DNA from: a bacterium (Candidatus Blackallbacteria) CG13_big_fil_rev_8_21_14_2_50_49_14
GTDB taxonomy: Bacteria > Cyanobacteriota > Sericytochromatia > UBA7694
Length of the DNA stretch: 64,000 nucleotides
Direction: 5' to 3'
NCBI GenBank assembly: GCA_002783405.1
Contig: PFGG01000045.1
Coordinates: forward strand, 22,238 to 86,237
In this document: positions 16,339 through 24,828 of the stretch, in pieces
How the letters are laid out: every line of letters starts with the position of its first letter
Position numbering within the stretch: the stretch's first letter is position 1
The notes under the pieces: generated by a model
What the model saw: the letters and a program-made list of their open reading frames with translations, nothing else
What the model was told of the DNA's origin: nothing
The model's database searches: none
Program-made: the position numbers and the translations under genes

Positions 16339-18714
16339 TTATTCAGCTTCTAAAGCGGCGACACGTTGAACCACATCGACAAAACTGTCGGGGTTCAGGG
16401 ACATCGAATCAATCCCTGCTTTGACCAAAAACAAAGCAAAATCTGGATAATCACTCGGACCTTGGCCACACAAGCCCACTTTAATCCCTGCCTGATGGGC
16501 TTTTTCGATGACTGTTTGAATCATAATCTGAACGGCTTCATTGCGCTCATCAAAGAGATTGGCCAGTTTGCCAGAATCGCGATCCACGCCCAAGGTCAAT
16601 TGGGTTAAATCATTCGAGCCAATCGAAAAACCATCAAAACGGGTGGCAAATTTCTCTGCCAAAATGACATTGGAGGGAACTTCGCACATCATATAGACCT
16701 GTAATTCTTCTAATCCCCGTTTCAAGCCATTCTCAGCCAAAACCTCATGGATTTTATCGGCTTCATCTAAGGTTCTGCAAAAGGGAATCATGATGCTGAT
16801 ATTTTTAAAACCCATTTCTTCTCTGACTTTGCGAATGGCCTGGCATTCCAAACTGAAGCCCTGTTTATATTCTTCGCTATAATAACGTGAAGCTCCCCGA
16901 AAGCCCAACATCGGATTTTCTTCAATCGGTTCATAGGCTTGCCCACCGATTAGATTGGCATATTCATTGGTTTTAAAGTCTGACATACGCACAATCACCT
17001 GGCGAGGATACTGTGAAGCCGCAATTTTTGCCACGCCATATGCCAATTGGTCAATAAAATAGCGCTTTTTATCAGCATAACCGCGCGTCATTTGTTGGAT
17101 GATTTTGCGGGTTTCATCCTCTTCTAGACTGTCATAATGAACCAGGGCATTGGGATGAATTTTAATCGCATTGTTGATGATAAATTCCATTCGGGCCAGA
17201 CCAATTCCATCACTGGGTAAACGCCACCACCTGAAAGCCATATCTGGATTGGCAATATTGAGCATAATCCGGGTTTTGGTTCTGGGAATATTCGTGAGCT
17301 CCACTTCGTTTTCTTGAAATTGGAGAATGCCATCGTAAACAAATCCTTGATCTCCTTGAGCACAGGAAAGCGTCACCAATTGTTCATGTTTTAAAATACG
17401 TGTCGCATTGCCTGTACCCACCACAGCGGGAACCCCCAATTCACGGCTGACAATCGCAGCATGACAGGTTCTTCCGCCTTGATCGGTAATGATCCCTGCG
17501 GCTTTGCTCATAATCGGAACCCAGTCGGGATCTGTCATTTCGGTAACCAAAAGCGAACCCGGTACAAATTGCTCAATGTCTTCGACTGAGCGAATCAAAC
17601 AGACTCTTCCTGTTGCAATCGCATCGCCAATACTCAAGCCCGTAACTATCGGAGCTGCTGCATCCAAGAGCTCATAGGTTTTGAGCATATGGGCTGTCTT
17701 TTGCGACTGAACCGTTTCAGGCCGTGCTTGAACAATAAACAATTCACCTGTTTCGCCATCTTTTGCCCATTCAATATCCATGGGGCGATTGTAATGTTTT
17801 TCAATCGTATGGGCCCAGCGGGCCAGTTTGAGAATATCCTCTTCGCTCAGGCAGTAACTTGTTTTTTCAGCCAGGGAGGTATCTACAATTTGGGTGGTTC
17901 CCACCCCTCCCAAGGCATAGATCATTTTTTTATGCTTATGGCCCATTTTTTTAGAAATCAGGGGGTGTGTCTTTTCTTCCTCTAGAAGCGGTTTAAAGAC
18001 AATAAATTCATCGGGGGTGACCATGCCCTGAACAACACATTCTCCCAAACCCCAAGCCCCAGTAATCACAATGACTTTTGGAAAACCTGTTTCTGTGTCC
18101 AAGGTAAACAAAACCCCAGAACTGGCTTGATCTGAACGTACCATTTTTTGAATGCCGACACTGAGAGAAACCTCGAGATGATCGTATCCCTGTTTTTCGC
18201 GGTAAGCGATGGCCCGATCAGTAAACAGTGAGGCATAACATTTTCTGATCGCATCCAGAATCCCCCCCAAACCTGTGATGTTTAAGAAGGTTTCCTGCTG
18301 GCCAGCAAAACTGGCATCGGGTAAATCTTCAGCGGTGGCACTGCTGCGCACGGCAACATCGACACTGTCTTGGCCATACTTTTGGCTGAGTTCTTGGTAA
18401 GCAGCTTTGACAGCCTGAATAAATTCAGGCCTAAAATCAGTATTCAAAAATAAATTGCGAATGGCTTTGCCTGTTTTTTCCAAAGAAACCTCTTCTTGGC
18501 GAAAGGCTTCAATACAGGCTTTCATTTTTGTTTCCAATTGATTGAAGTTTAAAAATTCCTGGTAGGCGGCAACTGTGGTTGCAAATCCATTGGGAACCCT
18601 AATATTTTTTTTACTTAAGAGGCGAATCATTTCACCCAAGGATGCATTTTTACCGCCCACTAGGGGTAAATCGTTCAAACTGAGGGTGTCATAAAAACGA
18701 ATATATGAAGTCAT
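16339..18714 (-). CDS. ppsA: Phosphoenolpyruvate synthase
   Basis: A 791-residue enzyme, the usual family length. It converts pyruvate, ATP and water to phosphoenolpyruvate, AMP and phosphate, the entry step of gluconeogenesis from C3 acids. The N-terminal ATP-grasp-like domain begins with LVGGKNASLGEM and contains VAVRSSATAEDLPDASFAGQ. The swivelling domain has the phospho-histidine in GGRTCHAAIVSRELG (about 417). The C-terminal TIM barrel contains GSNDLTQLTLGVDRDSG and the catalytic cysteine in VGLCGQGPSD (about 748). It is monocistronic, with a TATAAT-like element upstream. No regulatory DUF299-type kinase/phosphatase gene is adjacent. Confidence 0.95.
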   Translation of the reverse strand: MTSYIRFYDTLSLNDLPLVGGKNASLGEMIRLLSKKNIRVPNGFATTVAAYQEFLNFNQLETKMKACIEAFRQEEVSLEKTGKAIRNLFLNTDFRPEFIQAVKAAYQELSQKYGQDSVDVAVRSSATAEDLPDASFAGQQETFLNITGLGGILDAIRKCYASLFTDRAIAYREKQGYDHLEVSLSVGIQKMVRSDQASSGVLFTLDTETGFPKVIVITGAWGLGECVVQGMVTPDEFIVFKPLLEEEKTHPLISKKMGHKHKKMIYALGGVGTTQIVDTSLAEKTSYCLSEEDILKLARWAHTIEKHYNRPMDIEWAKDGETGELFIVQARPETVQSQKTAHMLKTYELLDAAAPIVTGLSIGDAIATGRVCLIRSVEDIEQFVPGSLLVTEMTDPDWVPIMSKAAGIITDQGGRTCHAAIVSRELGVPAVVGTGNATRILKHEQLVTLSCAQGDQGFVYDGILQFQENEVELTNIPRTKTRIMLNIANPDMAFRWWRLPSDGIGLARMEFIINNAIKIHPNALVHYDSLEEDETRKIIQQMTRGYADKKRYFIDQLAYGVAKIAASQYPRQVIVRMSDFKTNEYANLIGGQAYEPIEENPMLGFRGASRYYSEEYKQGFSLECQAIRKVREEMGFKNISIMIPFCRTLDEADKIHEVLAENGLKRGLEELQVYMMCEVPSNVILAEKFATRFDGFSIGSNDLTQLTLGVDRDSGKLANLFDERNEAVQIMIQTVIEKAHQAGIKVGLCGQGPSDYPDFALFLVKAGIDSMSLNPDSFVDVVQRVAALEAE

Positions 18715-18746
18715 GGTATGCCTCGAGTTGTATTGAGATCTTCTCT

Positions 18747-18752
18747 ATTATA
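18747..18752 (-). promoter_or_regulatory. Minus-10 element for ppsA
   Basis: TATAAT on the minus strand, 32 bases upstream of the ppsA ATG. No good minus-35 is seen at 16-18 bases, so the assignment rests on the minus-10 alone. Confidence 0.4.
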
Positions 18753-18855
18753 CAGTGGGGGAATTTACTTGTTTTTTTATTTTCTTTTTGGCCCTCACGC
18801 CGATTTATCCTGTCAAGTGTCCTGTCAAAGATAATCGGCACGCGCTTTTTATTTT

Positions 18856-18883
18856 ATCTCCAATAATAAACATTATTGGAGAT
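18856..18883 (+). promoter_or_regulatory. 12-bp hairpin covering the ribosome-binding site of a small ORF
   Basis: ATCTCCAATAAT, loop AAAC, ATTATTGGAGAT: a perfect 12-bp inverted repeat. Its 3' arm contains GGAGA, the only Shine-Dalgarno candidate for the ATG at 18893, so folding of the transcript would hide the site. As DNA it could equally be an operator. Confidence 0.55.
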
Positions 18884-18892
18884 GTAGAACCT

Positions 18893-19063
18893 ATGAAAAC
18901 ACTGGGTTTTTACTCTTTAACTACAATAACTTGGCAACGTATCTTAATATATTTCAGGCGGGTCATTTTTTTAACTCCAATAACACGATGGCTGTATTTT
19001 TTAGTTTTTGATCAGATTTATTTACTTATCTCTCTTTGGATTACTATTTTTGTTTATTTTTGA
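18893..19063 (+). CDS. Putative small hydrophobic protein
   Basis: A possible 56-residue protein, rich in Ile, Leu, Phe, Tyr and Trp with scattered Arg, and nearly all membrane-compatible (for example IYLLISLWITIFVYF at the end). The ATG lies 10 bases after GGAGA in the hairpin arm. Small size, hydrophobicity with basic residues and a hidden ribosome-binding site recall type I toxins or other membrane microproteins, but there is no homology evidence. AT-rich DNA throws up such frames by chance, so confidence is low. Confidence 0.3.
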   Translation: MKTLGFYSLTTITWQRILIYFRRVIFLTPITRWLYFLVFDQIYLLISLWITIFVYF

Positions 19064-19199
19064 TTGTATATATCATAACATAGGTTTTTAATGAAAAATA
19101 GAGAAAACTAGAGATATAATGTTCTATTATATTTTTTTAATGATTAAATAGTTATTTATGCGTAGATATATCAGTTTAAAATTTTTCTTGGCCCTGCAC

Positions 19200-19227
19200 A
19201 AAAGAATTGCATCGATGCAATTCTTTT
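19200..19227. repeat. 28-bp perfect palindrome containing copy 2 of the 18-bp motif
   Basis: AAAAGAATTGCATC followed by its exact reverse complement. The central 18 bp equal the palindrome at 16285-16302. It is in AT-rich non-coding DNA and ends in TTCTTTT, so it could also act as a weak terminator; as duplex DNA it is a plausible dimeric-protein site. Confidence 0.75.
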
Positions 19228-19464
19228 ATCGACCCTATTTTATGCTTTATTTTCAATAATCTGTTGGCTTTATTTTTAATCGAAATACTTTCTAAATATA
19301 TTTCAATACTATTTTCAGCTTATTTTTAATCTATAGTCATTAAATTGAGTATTTGATATTTTTTGTTTTTTGAGACCCAACTGCTGCTCATTTTTACTCT
19401 TTTTCAGATTTTTGAGAGCTCCTCCCACCCCTTACGATGAAAATACACCTTTCATCCAGACACT

Positions 19465-19496
19465 AAAAAAGCCTCTCTTTTCAGAGAGGCTTTTTT
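19465..19496 (-). terminator. Rho-independent terminator of the SH3-domain gene
   Basis: Perfect 13-bp stem: a GCCTCTC/GAGAGGC core flanked by A6 and T6, with a 6-base loop. It lies 31 bp beyond the stop of the minus-strand gene; the T run on either side would allow it to work in both directions. Confidence 0.85.
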
Positions 19497-19526
19497 ATAT
19501 CTTCAGTTTTATTACTGAATGAACTT

Positions 19527-20513
19527 TTATTCAGTAATATATTTTGAGGCAACCCAACCCACTGTTCCCTGGGATGTTTTAATTTGTGACCAAGTTAAAC
19601 CGTCTGCAGTAACTGTTGCACTTTGTAAAACTTCAATTTCAGTTTGTGCTGGCAGGGTGGTGATTAAGGCTTGGCTGACAGAGGGGCCCGAGCGGAAACT
19701 GACACCAGCAGCATTAATTTTTTTGGTTGCTGCACTGCTTGCAGGTAGACTTGAAGCCGGTGTCTGATCGAGAGTTGTCGTTTCAGTTGGGGTGGCTTGC
19801 GTATTTTCGGCAATGGGTTGTACTGCAGGCTCTGTTGTTTGCTGAGTTATAAATGAAGCTGAAACCCAGCCCGTTAAACCAGAGGTTGTTTTTATTTTTG
19901 ACCAAACATACCCCCCTGCATTCTGGCTCTTGTCTTCTAAAATTTCAACTTTTTCATTTTGACTCAAACGGGTAAGCGCAGCTGATTGGGTACTGGCTTC
20001 AGAGCGCAAGGCCACTCCATTGCCTGTGATCATACCTTCAGGCACGACAGGGGCAACAGCTTGGTTTGCTGTGCTCACAGTTTCAGTCGCTTCTGTTTTT
20101 TGCGGTGTGGTGGAGGCAGGTGTTTCCTGTTGCACTTGTGCAACAGGTTTGGGAGTAAAAATTTCAATGCATTTCATTACGATTGGGGTCAGACAAATCA
20201 GACCGACCAGGATGGTCAATAAGAGCATTTTATTCTGATAAAGGGGCATTTCATTGCCTTGCTCTTCAACTGTGGATTCTGGGCTTTCCATAGTATTTAC
20301 TTCTTCTTCCTGAACCAATTGTGAAATTGTACGCATATTAGATTCTATGACTTCGATATCTTGCTCAGTACTGGCATAACTTAATGCTTGCTTTAATTCT
20401 TTTAAAGCCTGACGATAATTTCCTGCCATATAAAATTCGTTTGCACTTTTATGATAATGGGCCAACATATTTGCTGGAGAGGTAGTTTCTTGTGAGATAG
20501 GGGGTTGATTCAT
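19527..20513 (-). CDS. Membrane-anchored protein with two bacterial SH3 domains
   Basis: A 328-residue protein. A short TPR-like helical pair lies at about 15-70 (YHKSANEFYMAGNYRQALKE). A single membrane segment follows at about 96-116 (LLLTILVGLICLTPIV type), then a Thr/Glu/Pro-rich linker. Two SH3b domains are seen at about 160-225 and 263-328, each with the ALRSEAS or SFRSGPS turn and a closing GWVSASFI or GWVASKYI. SH3b domains often bind peptidoglycan peptides, so the extracytoplasmic part probably contacts the cell wall. It is monocistronic, with a strong terminator and a divergent Rieske gene. Confidence 0.85.
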   Translation of the reverse strand: MNQPPISQETTSPANMLAHYHKSANEFYMAGNYRQALKELKQALSYASTEQDIEVIESNMRTISQLVQEEEVNTMESPESTVEEQGNEMPLYQNKMLLLTILVGLICLTPIVMKCIEIFTPKPVAQVQQETPASTTPQKTEATETVSTANQAVAPVVPEGMITGNGVALRSEASTQSAALTRLSQNEKVEILEDKSQNAGGYVWSKIKTTSGLTGWVSASFITQQTTEPAVQPIAENTQATPTETTTLDQTPASSLPASSAATKKINAAGVSFRSGPSVSQALITTLPAQTEIEVLQSATVTADGLTWSQIKTSQGTVGWVASKYITE

Positions 20514-20678
20514 GCCATCAGGATCCTTTACTGTTTCAATCGCTCAACTTACACTACTATATACAATAGGTAATATAGAGGGGCATGGGAAAGGGTAAGT
20601 GTCACAACTTCAGGATAACAAAAGGAAATCTTTTCTGAAAGGCATAGTTTATGCTTCTCAGAAAAATATTTTATCAAC

Positions 20679-21008
20679 ATGAAGCATCTTTCTTCCGAAG
20701 AATGGATTATTGCCTGTACACTCAAAAAATTAGAACGGGAACAGCGTGTTGAATTGATGATTCAATCCCATGTGATTTTGATACTTTTAAACGAATCTCA
20801 ACCCCTTGCTCTTTTAAACCGTTGCCCGCATCAAGGTTATCCACTCAGTTCCTCTCGCCTGGATGCTGAACAAAAGATTTTAACCTGTCCTTTTCATGAA
20901 TGGTCTTTTTCGCTTTTGGATGGCCATTGCCTGCAGAACCAGTCTCAACTTCAGTTTTTTCCACTGAAAGTCGAAGCCGGGATGGTCTGTGTAAAATTAA
21001 GCCCTTAA
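20679..21008 (+). CDS. Small Rieske-type [2Fe-2S] protein
   Basis: A 109-residue stand-alone Rieske domain. The two cluster-binding loops are complete: C49-P-H51 in RCPHQGYP and C70-P-F-H73 in LTCPFHEWSF. There is no signal peptide or membrane segment, so it resembles ferredoxin components of dioxygenases or nitrite-reductase small subunits rather than the bc1/b6f Rieske protein. No oxygenase gene is near; the following genes encode DUF4178 and membrane proteins. An electron-transfer role is inferred from the fold, the partner is unknown. Confidence 0.85.
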   Translation: MKHLSSEEWIIACTLKKLEREQRVELMIQSHVILILLNESQPLALLNRCPHQGYPLSSSRLDAEQKILTCPFHEWSFSLLDGHCLQNQSQLQFFPLKVEAGMVCVKLSP

Positions 21009-21056
21009 GAATCCGTGTTAAAATTAGTGAGAGTTTAAACAAGCAAAGGTTAACCC

Positions 21057-21629
21057 ATGGGCCTTCTTGAATTTTTATTTGGCAAACCGCGCAGCAAGGA
21101 AAATTATCAGCAGAATTTACCCGCTCCTTTGGTAAAATCTGGCAAAGCGCTGACCCGGCAGGCTTCGGTTCTGGATCTTCAGGTCGGAGGCGTGGTTTCC
21201 TATGACGGCACCGATTTTATTGTTCGCAACCGCCACGCCTATGAATCCCATGGCTTTGAATGGTTTTCCTTTCACCTGATCGATACGATTTCAGGTCGCA
21301 AACTCTGGCTCGATGCCGAAGATGACGATGAACTTGAAATGGGTATCAGCCAGGAGATTGATTTGGAACTGTCTGGCAGTATCCCTTCCCGCCTGAGTTG
21401 GCAGGGACAAACCTATCGCCTCGATGAACATGGCTTTGCAAAAGTGCTGATGGAAAGCGAAGACAGCACCCCCAAATATGCCCAGGTGGAATACTGGGAC
21501 TTTTATTCTTCTGATGAAGAGAGTGCCTTAGGCGTTGAAAAATGGGGGGGGGATCTCGAAGTCAGTTTGTCTCAAGCAATTGAGCCCTATGAAATCACGA
21601 TTCTCGCGCTCGGACCTGCCGATGCCTAG
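21057..21629 (+). CDS. DUF4178 domain protein
   Basis: A 190-residue soluble acidic protein. The core about 35-180 resembles DUF4178: VGGVVSYDGTDFIVRNRHAY, the aromatic/acidic motif WLDAEDDDELEM, the repeat-like WQGQTYRLDEHGFAKV, and a closing YWDFYSSDEES. The domain's function is not established; it often occurs beside DUF350 and polyamine-synthesis genes, and here DUF350 is two genes downstream. Its stop overlaps the next ATG by 8 bp, so the cluster is translated as a unit. Confidence 0.7.
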   Translation: MGLLEFLFGKPRSKENYQQNLPAPLVKSGKALTRQASVLDLQVGGVVSYDGTDFIVRNRHAYESHGFEWFSFHLIDTISGRKLWLDAEDDDELEMGISQEIDLELSGSIPSRLSWQGQTYRLDEHGFAKVLMESEDSTPKYAQVEYWDFYSSDEESALGVEKWGGDLEVSLSQAIEPYEITILALGPADA

Positions 21630-21837
21630 AATTGTTTTTATTGTAATCTTTATACTGGTTGCAGCGATTCCCTTTCTGCTCTTTGCAGGCTTAAGCAATG
21701 CTGGCACGGGTTCAGCTGGGTCTCACAACGGTTATTACCGTCGGGGCTCCTCGTTTTACTTTTTTGACTTTGGCGGCCGAGGCCGTGGCTACAGCAACGG
21801 TGGCTTTCAAAGTGGCGGTTTCCGTTTTGGCAAATAA
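21622..21837 (+). CDS. Small membrane protein with Gly/Arg/Phe-rich tail
   Basis: A 71-residue protein starting at the ATG that overlaps the DUF4178 stop. One hydrophobic segment (about 3-24, IVFIVIFILVAAIPFLLFAG) is followed by a low-complexity tail rich in Gly, Ser, Arg, Phe and Tyr (YFFDFGGRGRGYSNGGF). No family was recognised. Its place between DUF4178 and DUF350 suggests a part in the same membrane-associated system. Confidence 0.6.
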   Translation: MPRIVFIVIFILVAAIPFLLFAGLSNAGTGSAGSHNGYYRRGSSFYFFDFGGRGRGYSNGGFQSGGFRFGK

Positions 21838-21855
21838 ACTTTTTCGGAGGTAAAT

Positions 21856-22077
21856 GTGGAAGAACTTCGCGCGCTTACACCTGGTGTACTCTTGGTTTCT
21901 TTAATCTATTCAATTTTGGGTATGATTTTTTTGATGGTGGCCTATAAGGTCTTTGATATCGTCAATGCCCTTGAGTTTACCAAAGAACTCGAAAAAAACA
22001 ATCAAGCCTTGGGAACTGTGATCGCAGGCTTTTTCATTGCCATCGCTATAATTATCGCAGCGGCAATTCACGGCTGA
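21856..22077 (+). CDS. DUF350 membrane protein
   Basis: A 73-residue protein with two membrane segments (about 11-33 and 50-71) separated by a charged loop, matching one DUF350 unit; the tail TVIAGFFIAIAIIIAAAIHG is typical. The start is GTG at 21856, supported by CGGAGG five bases upstream. The TGA overlaps the next ATG (TGATG). Biochemical function is unknown. Confidence 0.75.
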   Translation: MEELRALTPGVLLVSLIYSILGMIFLMVAYKVFDIVNALEFTKELEKNNQALGTVIAGFFIAIAIIIAAAIHG

Positions 22078-24497
22078 TGAAAAAGCTTCTTTCTTCTCTT
22101 CTCTTTGCCTGCAGTCTTTCTCTCGGCTCAGCAGCCCTGGCTGAAGAATCTACCCGTTTGTACCTGCCTCAGAGTGTTCCTTTGCCTGCTGTAGCTTTGG
22201 TCGATGATTCCAGTGCATTGGGACTCAATCCGGGGGGGGCTGGCGCAAAAGATTTATTTGAACTGTATCTGAGTAAATCTTTAAACCCCAACAATGCTGG
22301 GCAATTCAGTGTTTTTGCAGGCATTCCCAACATGTCCTTTGGGTATCAGCAATTTCAAGCGGGAATCTTGGGTGATTTGCGCCGTTTTTCAATGGGGGTC
22401 AGCTACCCCCTTCAAGACTATTTATCACTGGGCCTCTCCTATCACCTAACCCAGGAAATTGCATCTGCCAATTCCAATATTCATTCCTTTGATTTGGGGC
22501 TGCAATTTCGTCCCGTCAGCTTTTTATCTTTGGGCCTCAGTGCCCGAAACCTCAACAACCCCCGCGTTCAAGACCGCGAAATCAAGCGTTCCTATGTGGC
22601 CGGCGTAGGCGTCCGCCCCTTTGGCAAACGCTTGACCCTGACGGCTGATGCCCAATGGGATGAAGGCGATGATGTCAAACAAATGACCGGTCTTTTTGGG
22701 CTGGAATCTGAACCCATTGATGGGATACTACTCAGAGGCTCGATCGATTTAAAAGGTCAGTTCATGCTCGGATTGGGCTTCCAGTTTGATCATTTCAATC
22801 TGGGCTATTATCACAGCTTCAACGGAACGCCCAATCAAGACAGCCTGCACCTCAAGGTCACCAATACCACCTTTCATAACGCCATTCAACAAATGGGAAA
22901 CCATTTCGCCTATATTAACCTTCACCAGGGGCTGATTCTCGACTCCGGCGAACCCACAGGCAATTTTCTGCGTAAAAACCAACCGCTTTCCTATTGGCGT
23001 TTTTTGGAACAGCTCAAAGAAGTAGAGACGCTTTCCCGCTATAAGGGCGTCGTGATTGATCTCAGCAGCTTACGCGCTGGCCTGGGTACGATTGAAGAAA
23101 TTCATGAGGCCTTGCGCAGAGTGCGTTCTGCCGGAAAACAGATTATTGTCTATTTGCGTGAGGGTGGCATGGCCGAACACTACCTGGCCTCGCTGGCGGA
23201 TAAAATCGTCATGCATCCTTTGGGCAGCTTGCAAATGAAGGGCTTTTCTTATGTCATGCCCCATTATAAAGATCTGCTTGAGCAGGTGGGCGTCAATATC
23301 GAGTTTATCAAAGTCGGTGCGTATAAAACCGGTCTTGAATCTTATACCCGCAGCGAGTCCTCTGCCGCCACACTCGAACAATACGGTTCGATCCAAAAAG
23401 ACGATTTTGATCGCTACCTAGCCAATTTACAAGCCACCCGCCATTTGGATCCAGCTGTGATCGACAAGATTTTTAAAAAATCACTCTTCAATGCCAGTGA
23501 AGCCAAGGAAACGGGCTTAATTGATGCGATTGCCTATCAGGATGAAATCCCTGAAATAGCGGCCAATTTGATCCATCAACCCAGCAGTCAGTTTGAAGAT
23601 ATCAGCCGGACCCGCTTTGAAAAAAACGCCTGGGAACCCAGTGATAAAATAGCTGTCGTCTATATCTCTGGCAATATTGTGGAAGGCAACAGTGGACGTG
23701 GACTGGTCTTTGGAGAAGAATATGTCGGTTCAAATACCATTGTCGAACAAATTCTGGCTCTGCCCCGAGATCCCCAAGTCAAGGCCCTGGTGGTACGCAT
23801 CAACAGCCCAGGGGGCTCAGCCCTGGCCTCAGATGAAATTTACAGGGCCATGAAACTCTATAAAAAACTGACCGGCAATCCCGTGATCGTCTCAATGGCA
23901 GATGTGGCAGCTTCTGGTGGGTATTGGATTGCCCTGGCGGGGGATCAAATCCTTGCCAATGAAAGCACCATGACGGGAAGTATCGGCATTTATGCTGGAA
24001 AAACCAATCTCCACGGCCTGTTCAATCTGCTGGGCGTCAAGCATTCAATTATCAAAACGAATGAGAAAGCCGATGCTGAAGGTGAACACCGCGCCTATAG
24101 CGATGATGAACGCCAAATGATTCAAAACAATCTGAGAGAATACTACCGTGTTTTCCTGGAGCGGGTCTCTGAAAATCGCAAACTCGATTTCTCGGTAGTC
24201 GAACAGGTCGCCCAAGGTCGGGTCTATACGGGCAAACAGGCCTTGAATATTCACCTAGTCGACAAAATTGGAGGCCTTTCTGAAGCAATTGCCCTGGCCC
24301 GCAGCCAGGCAAAAATTCGTACCCAGGGCATACAAATTGAGCATTTGCCTGAAATGGGCAATTTCCTTGCCCAAGCGACCTTGCCTTTAGAGCAGAAAGC
24401 CCTCTTGCCTGAAATTCGAGCCTCGGTTGAGCGTTTGTTTCCCTCATCTACGCACGTTCTCGCGATGTTGGAGCCTGAATTTTTCTTAAAATTTTAA
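22077..24497 (+). CDS. sppA: Signal peptide peptidase SppA (67K type) with N-terminal beta-barrel-like region
   Basis: An 806-residue exported protein. Signal peptide 1-22 (ending GSAALAEE). Residues about 25-275 are alternating amphipathic strands (GVSYPLQDYLSLGLSYHL, FDLGLQFRPVSFLSLGLSAR) like an outer-membrane barrel. Residues about 290-800 are a tandem SppA: the N-domain supplies the general-base lysine region (FIKVGAYKTGLESY, about 417) and the C-domain the nucleophile serine in DVAASGGYWIA (about 613), followed by TGSIGIYAG. SppA clears leftover signal peptides at the membrane. The barrel fusion would place it at or near the outer membrane, which is unusual. It is coupled to DUF350 by TGATG. 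Confidence 0.85.
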   Translation: MKKLLSSLLFACSLSLGSAALAEESTRLYLPQSVPLPAVALVDDSSALGLNPGGAGAKDLFELYLSKSLNPNNAGQFSVFAGIPNMSFGYQQFQAGILGDLRRFSMGVSYPLQDYLSLGLSYHLTQEIASANSNIHSFDLGLQFRPVSFLSLGLSARNLNNPRVQDREIKRSYVAGVGVRPFGKRLTLTADAQWDEGDDVKQMTGLFGLESEPIDGILLRGSIDLKGQFMLGLGFQFDHFNLGYYHSFNGTPNQDSLHLKVTNTTFHNAIQQMGNHFAYINLHQGLILDSGEPTGNFLRKNQPLSYWRFLEQLKEVETLSRYKGVVIDLSSLRAGLGTIEEIHEALRRVRSAGKQIIVYLREGGMAEHYLASLADKIVMHPLGSLQMKGFSYVMPHYKDLLEQVGVNIEFIKVGAYKTGLESYTRSESSAATLEQYGSIQKDDFDRYLANLQATRHLDPAVIDKIFKKSLFNASEAKETGLIDAIAYQDEIPEIAANLIHQPSSQFEDISRTRFEKNAWEPSDKIAVVYISGNIVEGNSGRGLVFGEEYVGSNTIVEQILALPRDPQVKALVVRINSPGGSALASDEIYRAMKLYKKLTGNPVIVSMADVAASGGYWIALAGDQILANESTMTGSIGIYAGKTNLHGLFNLLGVKHSIIKTNEKADAEGEHRAYSDDERQMIQNNLREYYRVFLERVSENRKLDFSVVEQVAQGRVYTGKQALNIHLVDKIGGLSEAIALARSQAKIRTQGIQIEHLPEMGNFLAQATLPLEQKALLPEIRASVERLFPSSTHVLAMLEPEFFLKF

Positions 24498-24541
24498 GAA
24501 ATTCAGCTTTCAAGAATCAAGTCACCTATTTTTTTTTATTG

Positions 24542-24588
24542 GATATAAAACAAGTAAAATCTTTTGGATTCTATACTTGTTTTATATC
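24542..24588. repeat. 15-bp perfect inverted repeat downstream of sppA
   Basis: GATATAAAACAAGTA and its exact complement TACTTGTTTTATATC, separated by 17 bases that themselves contain AATC/GATT. It is 44 bp after the sppA stop and 24 bp before the next ATG. The AT-rich stem followed by TTTATTTC could be a weak terminator or an operator. Confidence 0.65.
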
Positions 24589-24612
24589 TTTATTTCTGAA
24601 AGTGAATAGATA

Positions 24613-24828
24613 ATGAGGCTTCAATCATTTTTCCTTCTTTCCCTTTCCGCTTTTTTTCTCACAGCATGTATGCAACGCAACGATGCTCTCACCCAAGCCG
24701 TTCCTCAAGGCGGCGCGAAATTTCAAACGTCTTCTGAAGCTTGTCCCAGTATGTGTACCGCACGCGGTCTCAATTATCAAAAATTTATTGGGACTTCCAT
24801 CGGAGATTGTTTTTGTGAACCCCATTAA
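24613..24828 (+). CDS. Small cysteine-containing lipoprotein
   Basis: A 71-residue precursor with a clear lipoprotein signal (LSLSAFFLTAC, cysteine 19). The mature part of about 50 residues has four further cysteines (EACPSMCTARG and GDCFCEPH), compatible with two disulfides. No family was recognised. The stop overlaps the stop of the convergent gene by 4 bp. Confidence 0.7.
   Translation: MRLQSFFLLSLSAFFLTACMQRNDALTQAVPQGGAKFQTSSEACPSMCTARGLNYQKFIGTSIGDCFCEPH

Larger units (their letters stand above)
18715..19526. other. AT-rich 0.8-kb gap between ppsA and the SH3 gene
   Basis: Clearly more AT-rich than its surroundings, with long A/T runs. It holds the ppsA promoter region, a pair of direct repeats (TCCTGTCAAG and TCCTGTCAAA near 18810-18828), a 12-bp hairpin, a possible 56-codon hydrophobic ORF, a 28-bp palindrome and the SH3-gene terminator. 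The stretch between about 19064 and 19199 and that between 19228 and 19464 show no convincing gene. Confidence 0.7.

Noticed and set aside
18755-18892. Upstream extension of the small hydrophobic ORF
   Set aside because: It would run through the hairpin and direct repeats; only the ATG at 18893 has a ribosome-binding site.
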